A DNA stretch of 64,000 nucleotides from Varibaculum vaginae (GTDB taxonomy: Bacteria; Actinomycetota; Actinomycetes; Actinomycetales; Actinomycetaceae). This document shows, piece after piece, positions 54,253-63,171 of this stretch. Each line of letters begins with the position of its first letter. Position 1 is the stretch's first letter. The position numbers and the translations under genes were made by a program. The stretch spans positions 345,818-409,817 of the forward strand of contig NZ_UWNY01000002.1 in NCBI RefSeq assembly GCF_900604285.1, given 5' to 3'. The notes under the pieces are model-generated. The model was given only the letters and a program-made list of their open reading frames with translations. It had not been told where the DNA came from and searched no databases.

Positions 54253-55482
54253 ATGGTGCGGGGAGTCTGGTCAGAGGTTGGGAAACTTAAAAAGGTTTTG
54301 GTACACCGCCCTGGAAAAGAACTTGACCGCCTGACTCCCTCTAATCGTGAAGATTTACTGTTTGACGATATTTTGTGGCTAGAGAAGGCACGGGAAGATC
54401 ACGATAATTTCAGTGCTACCCTTACTTCTCAAGGTGCCGAGGTGGTGTACCTACAAGATCTTTTAGCCGAGACTTTGGATTTGGAATCGGCGCGAAAATG
54501 GCTACTGGAACGCACTATTGATGAGCGTTATTTTGGGGTGGCACTTAGCGCTCCACTGAAAGAATATTTGCTGGGGCAAGATAGCAATACTCTAGCTAAA
54601 ATTTTTATTGGGGGACTTACCCGAGCCGAAATCGAAAAAGAGCTAGGGGCAGTTGCTTCGGCAGTTTTGGCACGTGTAGGCGAAGAGGACTTAATCTTGG
54701 ATTCTCTGCCTAACCACCTATTTACCCGGGACACTTCCGCCTGGATCGGAAAGGGAGTAATGGTCTCGGCTATGAAAAAGAATGCACGCCGCCGTGAAAC
54801 CCTGAACCTGCAGGCTATCTACCAGTTTCACCCGGAATTCAGCGACAATGTTACCCAGTTTGGTGCCGGGATGGCTGATAGTCCGGCAGCTTGCGAGGGT
54901 GGAGACGTGGAAATACTGTCTCCAACTTCGGTGCTGGTAGGGATGGGGGAACGCACCAGCCCAGCCGGTTTTGAACGCTTGGCGGCTCGTCTTTTAATGG
55001 ATTCGTCCTCATCCGTAGAAATGGTTACCGGCCTGATCATGCCGATGGTGCGTGCGCAAATGCATCTAGATACCGTACTAACCATGATAAACCGGGATAC
55101 CTTCTATAAATACAAGAATTTGGGGATGCTGCCCAGCGTTATCGCTCGCCGGAACGCGGAAGGGCAGATTACCTGGCGCCACTATCCCGCAGAACAAATG
55201 CATCAGGTCTTGGCACAGGCCAGCGGGGTAACATCGGTAAATATCCTGCAGACTCCGCAAACGGATAGTGGAGCCGAACGGGGACAGTGGAATGACGCCT
55301 GTAATCTGCTGGCACTGCGAGAAAACGTGGTCACTTCCTATGATCGTAACTGGCAGACCATTGATTACTTACGTTCGCAAGGAATCAAGGTTCTCGAAGT
55401 TCCCAGTGCGGAACTGGGGCGCGGGCGCGGCGGGCCCCGGTGTATGACTTGTCCCCTCGAGCGCGAGGCTATCGGAAACTAG
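54253..55482 (+). CDS. arcA: Arginine deiminase
   Basis: Hydrolyses arginine to citrulline and ammonia, 409 aa. Catalytic and binding motifs: LFTRDTSAWIG near 156-166, EGGDVEIL near 216-223, MHLDTVLTMI near 274-283 and the nucleophile Cys397 in RCMTCPLERE near the C-terminus. It yields ammonia for acid resistance and, with the next gene, carbamoyl phosphate for ATP. ATG with AAGGGG. The gap to the next gene is 50 bp, so they are probably one operon. Confidence 0.94.
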   Translation: MVRGVWSEVGKLKKVLVHRPGKELDRLTPSNREDLLFDDILWLEKAREDHDNFSATLTSQGAEVVYLQDLLAETLDLESARKWLLERTIDERYFGVALSAPLKEYLLGQDSNTLAKIFIGGLTRAEIEKELGAVASAVLARVGEEDLILDSLPNHLFTRDTSAWIGKGVMVSAMKKNARRRETLNLQAIYQFHPEFSDNVTQFGAGMADSPAACEGGDVEILSPTSVLVGMGERTSPAGFERLAARLLMDSSSSVEMVTGLIMPMVRAQMHLDTVLTMINRDTFYKYKNLGMLPSVIARRNAEGQITWRHYPAEQMHQVLAQASGVTSVNILQTPQTDSGAERGQWNDACNLLALRENVVTSYDRNWQTIDYLRSQGIKVLEVPSAELGRGRGGPRCMTCPLEREAIGN

Positions 55483-55532
55483 CTTTAAACCCCGGTGAGG
55501 CAGGGGAAAGAAATAAAAAGAAAGGTTAAACT

Positions 55533-56531
55533 GTGGCATTACTATCTGGTCGCCATTTTCTTAAGGAACTCGATTTCACCGCCGAAGAGTGGCGGTACCT
55601 ACTGGATTTGGCGGCGCAGTTAAAAGCAGCCAAATACGCTGGAACTGAACAGCCTTATCTAAAAGGGAAAAATATTGCCCTGATTTTTGAAAAAACTTCT
55701 ACTCGCACTCGCTGTTCTTTTGAAGTAGCTGCCTATGATCAGGGCGCACACGTAACCTTTTTAGACCCGGTCGCCTCTCAGATTGGGCATAAGGAATCTA
55801 TGGCGGACACCGCGCAAGTACTGGGACGTTTCTATGACGGGATTGAGTTCCGAGGACGTCGTCAAGAGGATGTAGAGACTTTGGCGCGTCTGTCTGGGGT
55901 GCCGGTTTGGAATGGACTCACTGACGAGTGGCATCCCACTCAAATGCTTTGCGACCAGCTAACTATGATGGAGCATTCTGGGCGAGACTTGCGCGATATT
56001 TCTTTTGCTTACCTGGGTGATGCCCGCAATAACATGTCGAATTCGCTACTGATTTCCGGGGCGATGATGGGTATGGATGTGCGGATTATCGGACCGAAAC
56101 AGCTGTGGAATGAACAGTGCTGGATTGATAAAGCTCATGAAATTGCGGCTCAGACCGGCGCAAAAATCACCCATACCGATGACTCGGCTGCCGGGGTCAA
56201 AGACGCCGACTTCTTGTATACCGATGTTTGGGTCTCGATGGGAGAGCCGAAAGAAGTCTGGGACGAGCGGATTAAGCTGCTATTGCCCTATCAGGTGAAT
56301 GCGCAGCTAATGGAGGCAGCGGGACCGCAGGCAAAATTCTTGCACTGCTTGCCGGCTTTCCATGACCGTGCCACTACTGTGGGAGAGGATATCTACCAAA
56401 AGACTGGTTTAGATGCCCTGGAAGTGACCGATGAGGTGTTCCGGGGGGAACGCTCAATTGTGTTTGATCAAGCAGAAAACCGCATGCACACTATTAAAGC
56501 GGTGATGGTGGCCACTTTAGGTAATCTGTAG
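55533..56531 (+). CDS. arcB: Ornithine carbamoyltransferase (likely catabolic)
   Basis: 332-aa carbamoyltransferase. Carbamoyl-phosphate motif [12 protein letters not shown] near 51-62, [14 protein letters not shown] near 130-143 and the ornithine/catalytic Cys in LHCLPAFHD near 270. Directly after arcA it most likely runs phosphorolysis of citrulline in the deiminase pathway; sequence alone does not separate this from biosynthetic ArgF. GTG start with AGAAAGG. No carbamate kinase or arginine/ornithine antiporter gene follows. Confidence 0.9.
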   Translation: MALLSGRHFLKELDFTAEEWRYLLDLAAQLKAAKYAGTEQPYLKGKNIALIFEKTSTRTRCSFEVAAYDQGAHVTFLDPVASQIGHKESMADTAQVLGRFYDGIEFRGRRQEDVETLARLSGVPVWNGLTDEWHPTQMLCDQLTMMEHSGRDLRDISFAYLGDARNNMSNSLLISGAMMGMDVRIIGPKQLWNEQCWIDKAHEIAAQTGAKITHTDDSAAGVKDADFLYTDVWVSMGEPKEVWDERIKLLLPYQVNAQLMEAAGPQAKFLHCLPAFHDRATTVGEDIYQKTGLDALEVTDEVFRGERSIVFDQAENRMHTIKAVMVATLGNL

Positions 56532-56592
56532 GTAAAGAAATTCGTAAAGAATCTCACTAGCTTGCCGTAGCGGTACCGAGAAAAAATTCTTG

Positions 56593-56598
56593 TAGTCT
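56593..56598 (+). promoter_or_regulatory. -10 element, leaderless murT-like gene
   Basis: TAGTCT ends six bases before the ATG at 56605 with TTAACC between. No ribosome binding site is present. Confidence 0.55.
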
Positions 56599-56604
56599 TT
56601 AACC

Positions 56605-57900
56605 ATGAATTTTGGATTGAAAGGATATATAGCAGTTACTGCTGGGAAAATTGCCGCTCTTACCTCCCGTACCCTGGGGAAAGGCTCTGGGGGAATGATC
56701 GGGGGGCGAGTGGCACAAAAAATTTGTCCCGATATTATGAGCCGACTGGCTGCCGGGAAAAAGGTAGCTTTGGTTACCGGCACTAATGGGAAATCTACCA
56801 CTACAAAAATGCTAGTGAATGCCCTGCAACAGACAGGTAAATCAGTGGCAACCAATCGTGGCGGCGACAATATGGAAAATGGGGTAATCGCCGCGATGAT
56901 GGATAATATTTCGGCTCCCTACGTGGTTTTAGAAGTTGATGAAATGCATGTTCCGCTGGTGGCAGCGGAAGTAAAACCTCAGGTGTTGTTGTATCTGAAT
57001 CTTTCTCGTGACCAGCTAGATCGGGTGGGTGCGGTCGGACACGTGGAAGAACGTTTAAGGCAGGCAGTAGCAATCAGCCCGCAGGCTACGGTAGTAGCTA
57101 ATTGTGATGATCCGATGGTTACTTCAGCAGCCTGGGACGGGAAAGAAAAGGTGTGGGTGAGTGTCGGTACTCGTTGGATTGACGACTCCCTGGTCTGCCC
57201 ACGTTCGGGTAAAGAAATTAAACGCGAGGGCGAGGACTGGTTTTCTACTGGCGAACCGACTTTCCGCCGCCCGCAGCCGGCTTGGAGCTACCAGGTAGAG
57301 GAATCAGGTTTTGGCGCGGGCGAAGCAGTAATGGCGGGTAGCGCTATGGAAGTTTCTGCGCCACAAGGTAAGCAATCGGTAGTGGTTAATCTACCGGGAA
57401 TGGTAAACCGGGGTAATGCACTCATGGCTTTGGCGGCAGCAAACGTGTTGGGAGCGCCGCTTGCAGCTGCCGCCCAGGGGATTCCTCTAGTTACTGAAGT
57501 TGCGGGACGCTATGCCTCCTGCCAGGTGGGGCAGGTTAAAGGACATTTGCTTTTGGCCAAGAACCCCGCTGGATGGCGAGAAGCCCTAACCATGCGTCAC
57601 ACCGGGGCAGCGGGAGCGATTTTAGCGGTCAATGCCCGTATCGGTGATGGAACCGACCCCTCTTGGGTGGAAGATATTGATTTCACGCCCCTTTGCGATA
57701 CCCCGAAGGTTATTGTGTCCGGAGAATGTGCCGACAAGGTGCAAGCATGTTTGGAAAAGCAAGGGATAGCCTGCGAAGTTGAAAATAACGCCTACCGTGC
57801 TATCAGTCTGTTTGGTAGCGGGGAAATCGATATTTTAGCTAACTACACGGCATTCCAGGATTTGCGGGCAGAACTAGAGTCTAAAGGGCAGATTAAATAA
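56605..57900 (+). CDS. MurT-like Mur ligase (GatD-less, zinc ribbon degraded)
   Basis: 431-aa Mur-ligase-family protein with the MurT layout. ATP loop TGTNGKSTTTKML at 58-70, TNRGGDNMENG at 83-93, and a C-terminal DUF1727 domain (about 310-425) with LAVNARIGDGTDPSWVEDIDF, keeping the aspartate associated with GatD coupling. MurT with GatD amidates the D-Glu of lipid II. Here the Cys4 zinc ribbon is mostly lost: CPRSGKEI keeps Cys198 but has Ser201, and the second knuckle reads WFSTGEP. GatD, normally adjacent, is absent; a strong terminator follows directly. Confidence 0.82.
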   Translation: MNFGLKGYIAVTAGKIAALTSRTLGKGSGGMIGGRVAQKICPDIMSRLAAGKKVALVTGTNGKSTTTKMLVNALQQTGKSVATNRGGDNMENGVIAAMMDNISAPYVVLEVDEMHVPLVAAEVKPQVLLYLNLSRDQLDRVGAVGHVEERLRQAVAISPQATVVANCDDPMVTSAAWDGKEKVWVSVGTRWIDDSLVCPRSGKEIKREGEDWFSTGEPTFRRPQPAWSYQVEESGFGAGEAVMAGSAMEVSAPQGKQSVVVNLPGMVNRGNALMALAAANVLGAPLAAAAQGIPLVTEVAGRYASCQVGQVKGHLLLAKNPAGWREALTMRHTGAAGAILAVNARIGDGTDPSWVEDIDFTPLCDTPKVIVSGECADKVQACLEKQGIACEVENNAYRAISLFGSGEIDILANYTAFQDLRAELESKGQIK

Positions 57901-57918
57901 GTAGCTGATAAGCGATGT

Positions 57919-57953
57919 AGAGGGGGCGGGTAGCTCAGCTACCCGCCCCCTCT
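57919..57953. terminator. Bidirectional terminator, perfect 17-bp inverted repeat
   Basis: AGAGGGGGCGGGTAGCT (57919-57935) pairs perfectly with 57937-57953 around a single central base. It lies between the stops of the convergent murT-like and HAD genes and ends transcription from both sides. Confidence 0.85.
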
Positions 57954-57971
57954 GTATACAAAGAATCAGTT

Positions 57972-58760
57972 TTAAAGTAGCGGAAGTAAATCCCCGATTC
58001 CCTCAAACACAGCCTTGGGGCGATAGGGGAACTTCTGAATATCCTCGCGGGAAGTTGAGCCGGATAATACCAGGTAGGAGTCCATACCGCTTTCTACCCC
58101 CGCATGAATATCAGTATCCATGCGGTCACCTACCATCGCCGCATCCTCGGAGTGAGCTCCCAGTTTATTAAGTCCAGCGCGGAACATAACCGGATTGGGT
58201 TTACCTACGAAATAAGGTTTACGTCCGGTGGCCTTAGTAATCATGGCAGCCACCGATCCTACCGCAGGCAGAGTGCCGTCCTCGGAAGGACCGGTGGTGT
58301 CGGGGTTAGTACAAATAAACTTAGCCCCCTGTTCGATTAGACGGATTGCCTTGGTAATATTTACAAAATCATAGAAGCGGGTTTCTCCCAAGACTACGAA
58401 TTCGGGGTTACTTTCGGTCATCACATATCCGGTTTCATGAATCGCGGTGGTCAAACCGGCTTCCCCGATAACAAACGCGGTGGAGTTAGGCGACTGGCTG
58501 CTTAAAAAGTCGGCGGTAGCGTTAGCGGAAGTCCAGATGCGTTCCTCGGGAACTTCCAGTCCAGAGGCTTTTAACCGCGCCGCAAGGTCACGGTTAGTGA
58601 AAATAGAGTTATTGGTGAGTACTAAGAACGGAATATTCTTGTTTTTTAGAGTTTCGATAAACTCGTGTGCGCCCGGCAGTGCTAGGGATTCGTGTACTAG
58701 CACCCCGTCCATATCGGTCATCCAGGCTTTAGGTTTACGCAAATTATTGATATCGCTCAT
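57972..58760 (-). CDS. HAD-IIA family phosphatase (NagD-like)
   Basis: 262-aa HAD hydrolase. Motif I MTDMDGVLV at 15-23, motif II LVLTNNSIF near 47-55, Lys in VGKPNPVMF near 180 and motif IV MVGDRMDTDIHAG near 202-214. The length fits a single-domain NagD-type phosphatase with a C2b cap. It resembles the phosphatase domain inside the 823-aa fusion protein at 35781. Substrate unknown; sugar phosphates or nucleoside monophosphates are typical. Convergent with the murT-like gene. Confidence 0.88.
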   Translation of the reverse strand: MSDINNLRKPKAWMTDMDGVLVHESLALPGAHEFIETLKNKNIPFLVLTNNSIFTNRDLAARLKASGLEVPEERIWTSANATADFLSSQSPNSTAFVIGEAGLTTAIHETGYVMTESNPEFVVLGETRFYDFVNITKAIRLIEQGAKFICTNPDTTGPSEDGTLPAVGSVAAMITKATGRKPYFVGKPNPVMFRAGLNKLGAHSEDAAMVGDRMDTDIHAGVESGMDSYLVLSGSTSREDIQKFPYRPKAVFEGIGDLLPLL

Positions 58761-58766
58761 GCCTCT

Positions 58767-58772
58767 ATCCTA
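58767..58772 (-). promoter_or_regulatory. -10 element, leaderless HAD gene
   Basis: On the minus strand TAGGAT is followed by AGAGGC and the ATG at 58760. The six-base spacing indicates a leaderless mRNA, although AGAGG could also act weakly as a ribosome binding site. Confidence 0.55.
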
Positions 58773-59256
58773 ATGGACGATAGCTAGCATTGCTTGCCTT
58801 TAAAGTCCTGCTAGTCGCATATTTCGCCAGTGTAGGCAAGTGAGAATCGCCTTAACTTATTTATGCCTTAATCCCCAGCCTCGAGATTTTGCATAATGTG
58901 GGTATTTATTTCTGATAAACATACTCGTCCGTGAGCATAGATGAAACGGTGTCGTCTTTTACTACGCGACGGTTGCGGGCACGCTTCCGGTTCTCATAAC
59001 TTTTGATTATGCGGAAGATTTAGCGAGCGTAAACTAGATGGCAGGAGGCAAGCCCCACCGTAAGGGAGGATCGGAAAAGTCTGGTTCGAGAGCAGGGAAT
59101 TGACCGGCACTATTTGGCTTGCTGATCCAAAAATGCGGTAGGGTAGCCCCGGCAGACCGAGTATTTGTGGTGGCATTTTGTGGCAGGGGAAAATAAAGCT
59201 GCAATCGTTTGTCCCGCTTGAGTGGTATTTAGAGACTGGAAGGAGTAATCCACACC
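58773..59256 (+). other. 484-bp region upstream of the ABC-F gene
   Basis: No family-recognisable gene. A bulged hairpin combines CTTCCG (58984-58989), CATAA (58995-58999), TTATG (59007-59011) and CGGAAG (59012-59017). A 21-codon ORF follows, from ATG 59038 to the TGA near 59103 (begins MAGGKPHRKGGSEK), basic and Gly-rich, without a clear ribosome binding site. The arrangement could be a regulated leader, but this is inference. Confidence 0.35.
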
Positions 59257-60921
59257 GTGATTAATGCGCAAGATTTAGAAGTGCGGATCGGGCAGCGGCT
59301 CTTGGTTTCCCGCACTAATTTGCGTATCGATAAAGGGATGCGGATCGGCCTAGTTGGGCGCAATGGCGCTGGGAAAACCACTACTATGCGCTTAATTGCG
59401 GCACTAGTGGCTCTCGGTAAACATCGCTCCAGCGGCTCTCTTAGCGAGGACGAAGCCCAAGAATTAATCGACAATATCGATTTTCAAGGCAAAGTTACTT
59501 CCTCCGGGTCAGTAGGGTATCTATCACAAGACCCGGCGGTCGGGGTAAAACAAAAGGACGGAATCTCCCGGATTATGGCGGTACGGGATTTGGATCGCAC
59601 TTTGCGAGCCATCGAGAACGCCCAAGAAAAAATGTCCACCACCAGTGGGGAAACCCAGGCGAAGGCGATAGAAAGATATGCCCGCCTAGATGAAGAATTC
59701 ACCCGCCTAGGCGGTTATGCTGCCCGCTCGGAAGCTATGCAGATTGCCCATAACCTGGGGCTAGAGCAAGGCGCGCTCACGCAGCCACTGGCAACCCTTT
59801 CCGGAGGGCAGCGCCGCCGGGTAGAATTGGCGCGGGTACTGTTTTCCCAGCCAGACGTACTGCTTTTAGATGAGCCCACGAACCACTTAGACCATGACTC
59901 CATCATTTGGCTCCGTGATTTCCTGCGTACCTATGCCGGCGGTTTCGTAATGGTAACGCACTCTACAGCGCTGCTAAAAGACACCGTAAACCAGGTGTGG
60001 TACCTGGATGCCTCCCGGTCGGTCATCGATCAATACAAACTGGGGTGGGATGCCTACCTGAAGCAGCGCGCCCAAGATGAGGCGCGGCGGCGTAGGGAGC
60101 GCCAAAACGCTTTAGCGAAAGCGCAGGCATTGCGCGAGCAAGGCGAAAAAATGCGGGCAAAAGCCACTAAGGCCGTCGCGGCGCAACAAATGCTGCGCCG
60201 AGCTGAAGAACTGATCAAAGAAGCCGGGAGTGAAACCAAAACCGAAAAAGTTGCCCGCCTGCGCTTTCCTACTCCGCTAGCTTGCGGAAAGGTTCCGCTG
60301 AATGCGCGCGGTCTCGCGAAATCCTATGGCAGCCTAGAGGTATTTTCTGGCCTAGATTTATCAATAGACCGTGGCAGCAAAGTGGTAGTTTTAGGGGAAA
60401 ACGGAGCCGGTAAAACCACACTGCTACGAGTCTTAAACGGGATTGAACCGGCAGACGCGGGGGAAGTCGTTCCCGGTCACGGTCTCAAGCTGGGCTACTA
60501 TGCCCAAGAGCATGAAACCTTGGATCCTGCCCGAACGGTTTACGAAAATATGACTGCGGCAGCTCCCGACCTGGATGAAACCCACGTGCGCAACATCCTG
60601 GGACAGTTCCTATTTTCTGGGGAGGATGCTTTTAAACCCGCCAGCGTGCTGTCAGGGGGAGAAAAAACCCGGCTAGCTTTAGCAACCTTGGTAGTAAGCG
60701 GCGCCAATGTGCTGCTGCTAGATGAACCTACCAATAACCTGGATCCGGCGTCTCGGGAAGAAATTTTGCACGCCCTCGACCAATACGAGGGGGCAGTAGT
60801 GCTGGTGACACACGATCCGGGGGCTGTGCAGGCGCTGAATCCGCAACGGGTGTTGCTGCTGCCCGATGGGGACGAAGATTTGTGGAGCGATGACTACCTA
60901 GATTTAGTCGAGCTGACGTAG
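59257..60921 (+). CDS. ABC-F family ATPase
   Basis: Soluble tandem-ABC protein of 554 aa acting on ribosomes, not a transporter. First cassette: GRNGAGKTT near 33, LSGGQRRRVELA near 180, LLLDEPTNHLD near 205. A charged linker (about 265-330, many Arg/Lys/Glu) follows, then the second cassette: GENGAGKTT near 386, LSGGEKTRLALA near 467, LLLDEPTNNLD near 487. There is no membrane segment. GTG with GGAAGGAG upstream. It may be a housekeeping translation factor or an antibiotic-resistance ABC-F; sequence features here do not decide. Confidence 0.9.
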   Translation: MINAQDLEVRIGQRLLVSRTNLRIDKGMRIGLVGRNGAGKTTTMRLIAALVALGKHRSSGSLSEDEAQELIDNIDFQGKVTSSGSVGYLSQDPAVGVKQKDGISRIMAVRDLDRTLRAIENAQEKMSTTSGETQAKAIERYARLDEEFTRLGGYAARSEAMQIAHNLGLEQGALTQPLATLSGGQRRRVELARVLFSQPDVLLLDEPTNHLDHDSIIWLRDFLRTYAGGFVMVTHSTALLKDTVNQVWYLDASRSVIDQYKLGWDAYLKQRAQDEARRRRERQNALAKAQALREQGEKMRAKATKAVAAQQMLRRAEELIKEAGSETKTEKVARLRFPTPLACGKVPLNARGLAKSYGSLEVFSGLDLSIDRGSKVVVLGENGAGKTTLLRVLNGIEPADAGEVVPGHGLKLGYYAQEHETLDPARTVYENMTAAAPDLDETHVRNILGQFLFSGEDAFKPASVLSGGEKTRLALATLVVSGANVLLLDEPTNNLDPASREEILHALDQYEGAVVLVTHDPGAVQALNPQRVLLLPDGDEDLWSDDYLDLVELT

Positions 60922-60973
60922 CTAGGTGCCGGCCTTACTCGCAACTTTGCGGGGGCTAGCGAATAATCCGGGG

Positions 60974-61201
60974 CTAATCCAAAGTTGCCGTATCGACCTC
61001 GCTAAAAGGCACTACCTTAGTGGGAAAAGAGCGATAAGCCAGGTACTGCTGTAAAAACTCGGTATGTTCATCGCAGGTCAGCCAGGTTTTATGTACGGGG
61101 CGGGGAATCTTAGGGTTACGCCACAGTACCGCTTTGGTTGCCGGGTTTTCGCATCCGCGTGCCGAACAGATGTTATCTTCTGGTCCTCTAGCTAAAGCCA
61201 T
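60974..61201 (-). CDS. Small predicted zinc-binding protein
   Basis: 75-aa protein with Cys12 and Cys17 (ICSARGC) and Cys43/His46 (LTCDEHTEFL), a plausible zinc site. It continues with a helix QQYLAYRSFP and an acidic tail. Proteins of this type accompany ABC-F or sixA genes in actinobacteria; no function is known to me. AAGGAGAGGT directly upstream of the ATG is an excellent ribosome binding site. It is convergent with the ABC-F gene and divergent from sixA, with 51 bp between. Confidence 0.72.
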   Translation of the reverse strand: MALARGPEDNICSARGCENPATKAVLWRNPKIPRPVHKTWLTCDEHTEFLQQYLAYRSFPTKVVPFSEVDTATLD

Positions 61202-61240
61202 ACCTCTCCTTGTCTTTAGTTTTCATTCTAGAGGCATAGC

Positions 61241-61246
61241 TAGGAT
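61241..61246 (+). promoter_or_regulatory. -10 element, leaderless sixA-like gene
   Basis: TAGGAT, then AGAGCT, then ATG at 61253, the same -10 hexamer and spacing as the HAD gene on the other strand. Confidence 0.6.
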
Positions 61247-61252
61247 AGAGCT

Positions 61253-61741
61253 ATGAGCTACGTATTAACGCTGGTGCGCCACGCGCAGGCTGGTTATGGC
61301 CGAGGTGACCACGGCCGTCCTTTGACCTCAGCGGGGGTGCGGCAGGCGCGGGAGTTGGGGGCGCTATTAGTTAAAGAGGGTGTAGAGGTCGAGCTGATAT
61401 TGCATTCTACGGCGGCACGCGCCACTCAAACTGCTCAGCAGCTTGGGCGGGCTTACCCGGATGCGCAGCTACTGGCAGAGGACGAGCTATACCATTGCTC
61501 TCCGGAGCAGTTACTGCGGCTAGTAAGCGAGTACGCTCCTGTCGGCGGTAACGCCATTTTGGTAGTGGGGCATGAGCCGATTATTTCTATGACTGCCCAG
61601 CTTTTGGCTCCGAAAAACGCTGGCCTTCCTTATGGGGTGTCCACCGCTACCGCTATTGCTTTTAAAGTTCCAGGTTTTAATGCTCTTAGCGGTGGTAGTG
61701 GGAAACTAACAGGGGTTTTCCATGCCCCGCTGCGCGCCTAA
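61253..61741 (+). CDS. SixA-like phosphohistidine phosphatase
   Basis: 162-aa histidine-phosphatase-superfamily protein. The catalytic His lies in LVRHAQAGYG near residues 7-16; Arg in STAARATQTAQ near 52-62 and the second His in VVGHEPIISM near 105-114 complete the active site. SixA in E. coli dephosphorylates phosphohistidine in phosphotransfer proteins; the target here is unknown. It converges with glgC, separated by 182 bp. Confidence 0.87.
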   Translation: MSYVLTLVRHAQAGYGRGDHGRPLTSAGVRQARELGALLVKEGVEVELILHSTAARATQTAQQLGRAYPDAQLLAEDELYHCSPEQLLRLVSEYAPVGGNAILVVGHEPIISMTAQLLAPKNAGLPYGVSTATAIAFKVPGFNALSGGSGKLTGVFHAPLRA

Positions 61742-61875
61742 GATCTGCGCGTGGGCGGTTTCCATCGTCTAAAGTTTTCACACGTGCCACTATGCGCCTA
61801 AGATCTGCACTTTCCTGCTATTCCCGGACAGTGGAGCCGGATTAGGGAGCGGGCATTGGTTCTAGGAAATACCTA

Positions 61876-61901
61876 GGGAGAACTTCAGAGGAAGTGCTCC
61901 C
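61876..61901. terminator. Hairpin between sixA-like gene and glgC
   Basis: GGGAGAACTTC (61876-61886) pairs with GAAGTGCTCCC (61891-61901) with one mismatch and a four-base loop. It is placed between two convergent stops, so it probably works in both directions, although T-runs are short. Confidence 0.6.
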
Positions 61902-61923
61902 CGGCAACTTTGAGAGTAGTTGC

Positions 61924-63159
61924 TTACTGATCGACGATAGTTCCTTTGGGAACTACAGTGATACCGCCTTCGGAAACTGTAAAGCCCCGTTCGCGGTCTT
62001 TATCGTGATCAACGCCGATTTTAACCCCTTCAGCTACGCGCACATTCTTATCCAAGATGGCATTATGAATCACTGCAGAGCGTTCCACATCGACCCCATT
62101 CATCAACACCGAGCCATCGACAGAGGAGAAGGAGTGCAGATGTACCATCGGGGAAAGCATAGATCGTTCCACCCTAGCCCCCGAAATGATTACCCCCGGA
62201 GAGACAATCGAATCCAGAGCAACACCGCGGCGGCTTTCGTCATTAAAAGTGCTCTTCGCGGGAGGTAGCCAGGCATCTAGTTTCGTGTAGGTTGGCCAGT
62301 CAAAATTATAGAGGTTGAATACTGGGGATACCGACAGTAAGTCCAGGTGAGCCTCGTAGAAAGCATCAATGGTACCCACATCCCGCCAATAGTCACGGTC
62401 GCGGTCAGTGGCTCCCGGAACTTCATTTTCGATGAAGTCATAGCAGTTAACCCCACCGTGTTTTACGAAGTAAGGTACTAAATCTCCGCCCATATCATGC
62501 TTAGAATCTTCATTATTGGCGTCCGCTTGCAGAGCGGCTATCAAATCCTTGGTAGTGAACACGTAGTTACCCATCGAGGCCAAGAATTTGCCAGGATCAT
62601 CGGGAAGTCCCTCACAGGTTTCTGGCTTTTCGATGAAACGATTGATGGTTCCGCCGGTTTGATCAATTACCCCGAAAGCACTGGAAAGCTCAATTGGTTG
62701 CCGAATCCCGGCAACTGTGCAGGGTAATCCGGATTTAATATGGTCAGCTACCATTTGGGAAAAATCCATGCGATAGATATTGTCTGCCCCGATTATCAAG
62801 ATGTAGTCGGGATTTTCATCACGTACAATGTTGAGCGATTGGTAGACCGCATCTGCACTGCCCAAGTACCAGTGTTTACCGCGCCGCTGTTGGGCGGGAA
62901 CGGGAGCTATATAGTTGCCCAGCAAGTCTGACATTCGCCAGGTGGTTGCCAAATGGCGATCCAGAGAATGGGATTTGTACTGGGTTAGTACCACCGAGCG
63001 GAGATAGCCCGAGTTGACCACATTAGAAAGTGCAAAATCAATCAGGCGATAAGTTCCCCCAAAGGGAACAGCAGGTTTTGCGCGATCTAAAGTAAGTGGC
63101 ATCAGGCGTTTGCCTTCGCCGCCGGCCAGAATCATTGCTAGTACATTATTTTTTCCCAT
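61924..63159 (-). CDS. glgC: Glucose-1-phosphate adenylyltransferase
   Basis: Makes ADP-glucose for glycogen and related alpha-glucans, 411 aa. The N-terminal nucleotidyltransferase domain has [12 protein letters not shown] near 11-22 followed by [10 protein letters not shown]; the sugar-phosphate site includes [11 protein letters not shown] near 98-108. A left-handed beta-helix occupies the C-terminal third. The ATG at 63159 (MGKNNVLAM) is preferred over the TTG at 63216 because TATGCT lies exactly six bases upstream. Divergent from glgA/glgM. Confidence 0.92.
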   Translation of the reverse strand: MGKNNVLAMILAGGEGKRLMPLTLDRAKPAVPFGGTYRLIDFALSNVVNSGYLRSVVLTQYKSHSLDRHLATTWRMSDLLGNYIAPVPAQQRRGKHWYLGSADAVYQSLNIVRDENPDYILIIGADNIYRMDFSQMVADHIKSGLPCTVAGIRQPIELSSAFGVIDQTGGTINRFIEKPETCEGLPDDPGKFLASMGNYVFTTKDLIAALQADANNEDSKHDMGGDLVPYFVKHGGVNCYDFIENEVPGATDRDRDYWRDVGTIDAFYEAHLDLLSVSPVFNLYNFDWPTYTKLDAWLPPAKSTFNDESRRGVALDSIVSPGVIISGARVERSMLSPMVHLHSFSSVDGSVLMNGVDVERSAVIHNAILDKNVRVAEGVKIGVDHDKDRERGFTVSEGGITVVPKGTIVDQ

Positions 63160-63165
63160 AAGACC

Positions 63166-63171
63166 AGCATA
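63166..63171 (-). promoter_or_regulatory. -10 element, leaderless glgC
   Basis: TATGCT, then GGTCTT, then ATG at 63159 on the minus strand. This decides the glgC start, since no ribosome binding site is present for either candidate start. Confidence 0.6.

Noticed and set aside
59021-59110. Known structured RNA (SRP RNA, RNase P RNA or 6C RNA) before the ABC-F gene
   Set aside because: GGAGG and GGAAAAGTCTGG stretches briefly suggested one, but none of the conserved cores or C-rich paired loops is present.
61730-61816. Short direct repeat GCGCCTAAGATCTGC at the sixA stop and about 60 bp later
   Set aside because: Only about 15 bases are shared; it is probably a small local duplication with no clear function.
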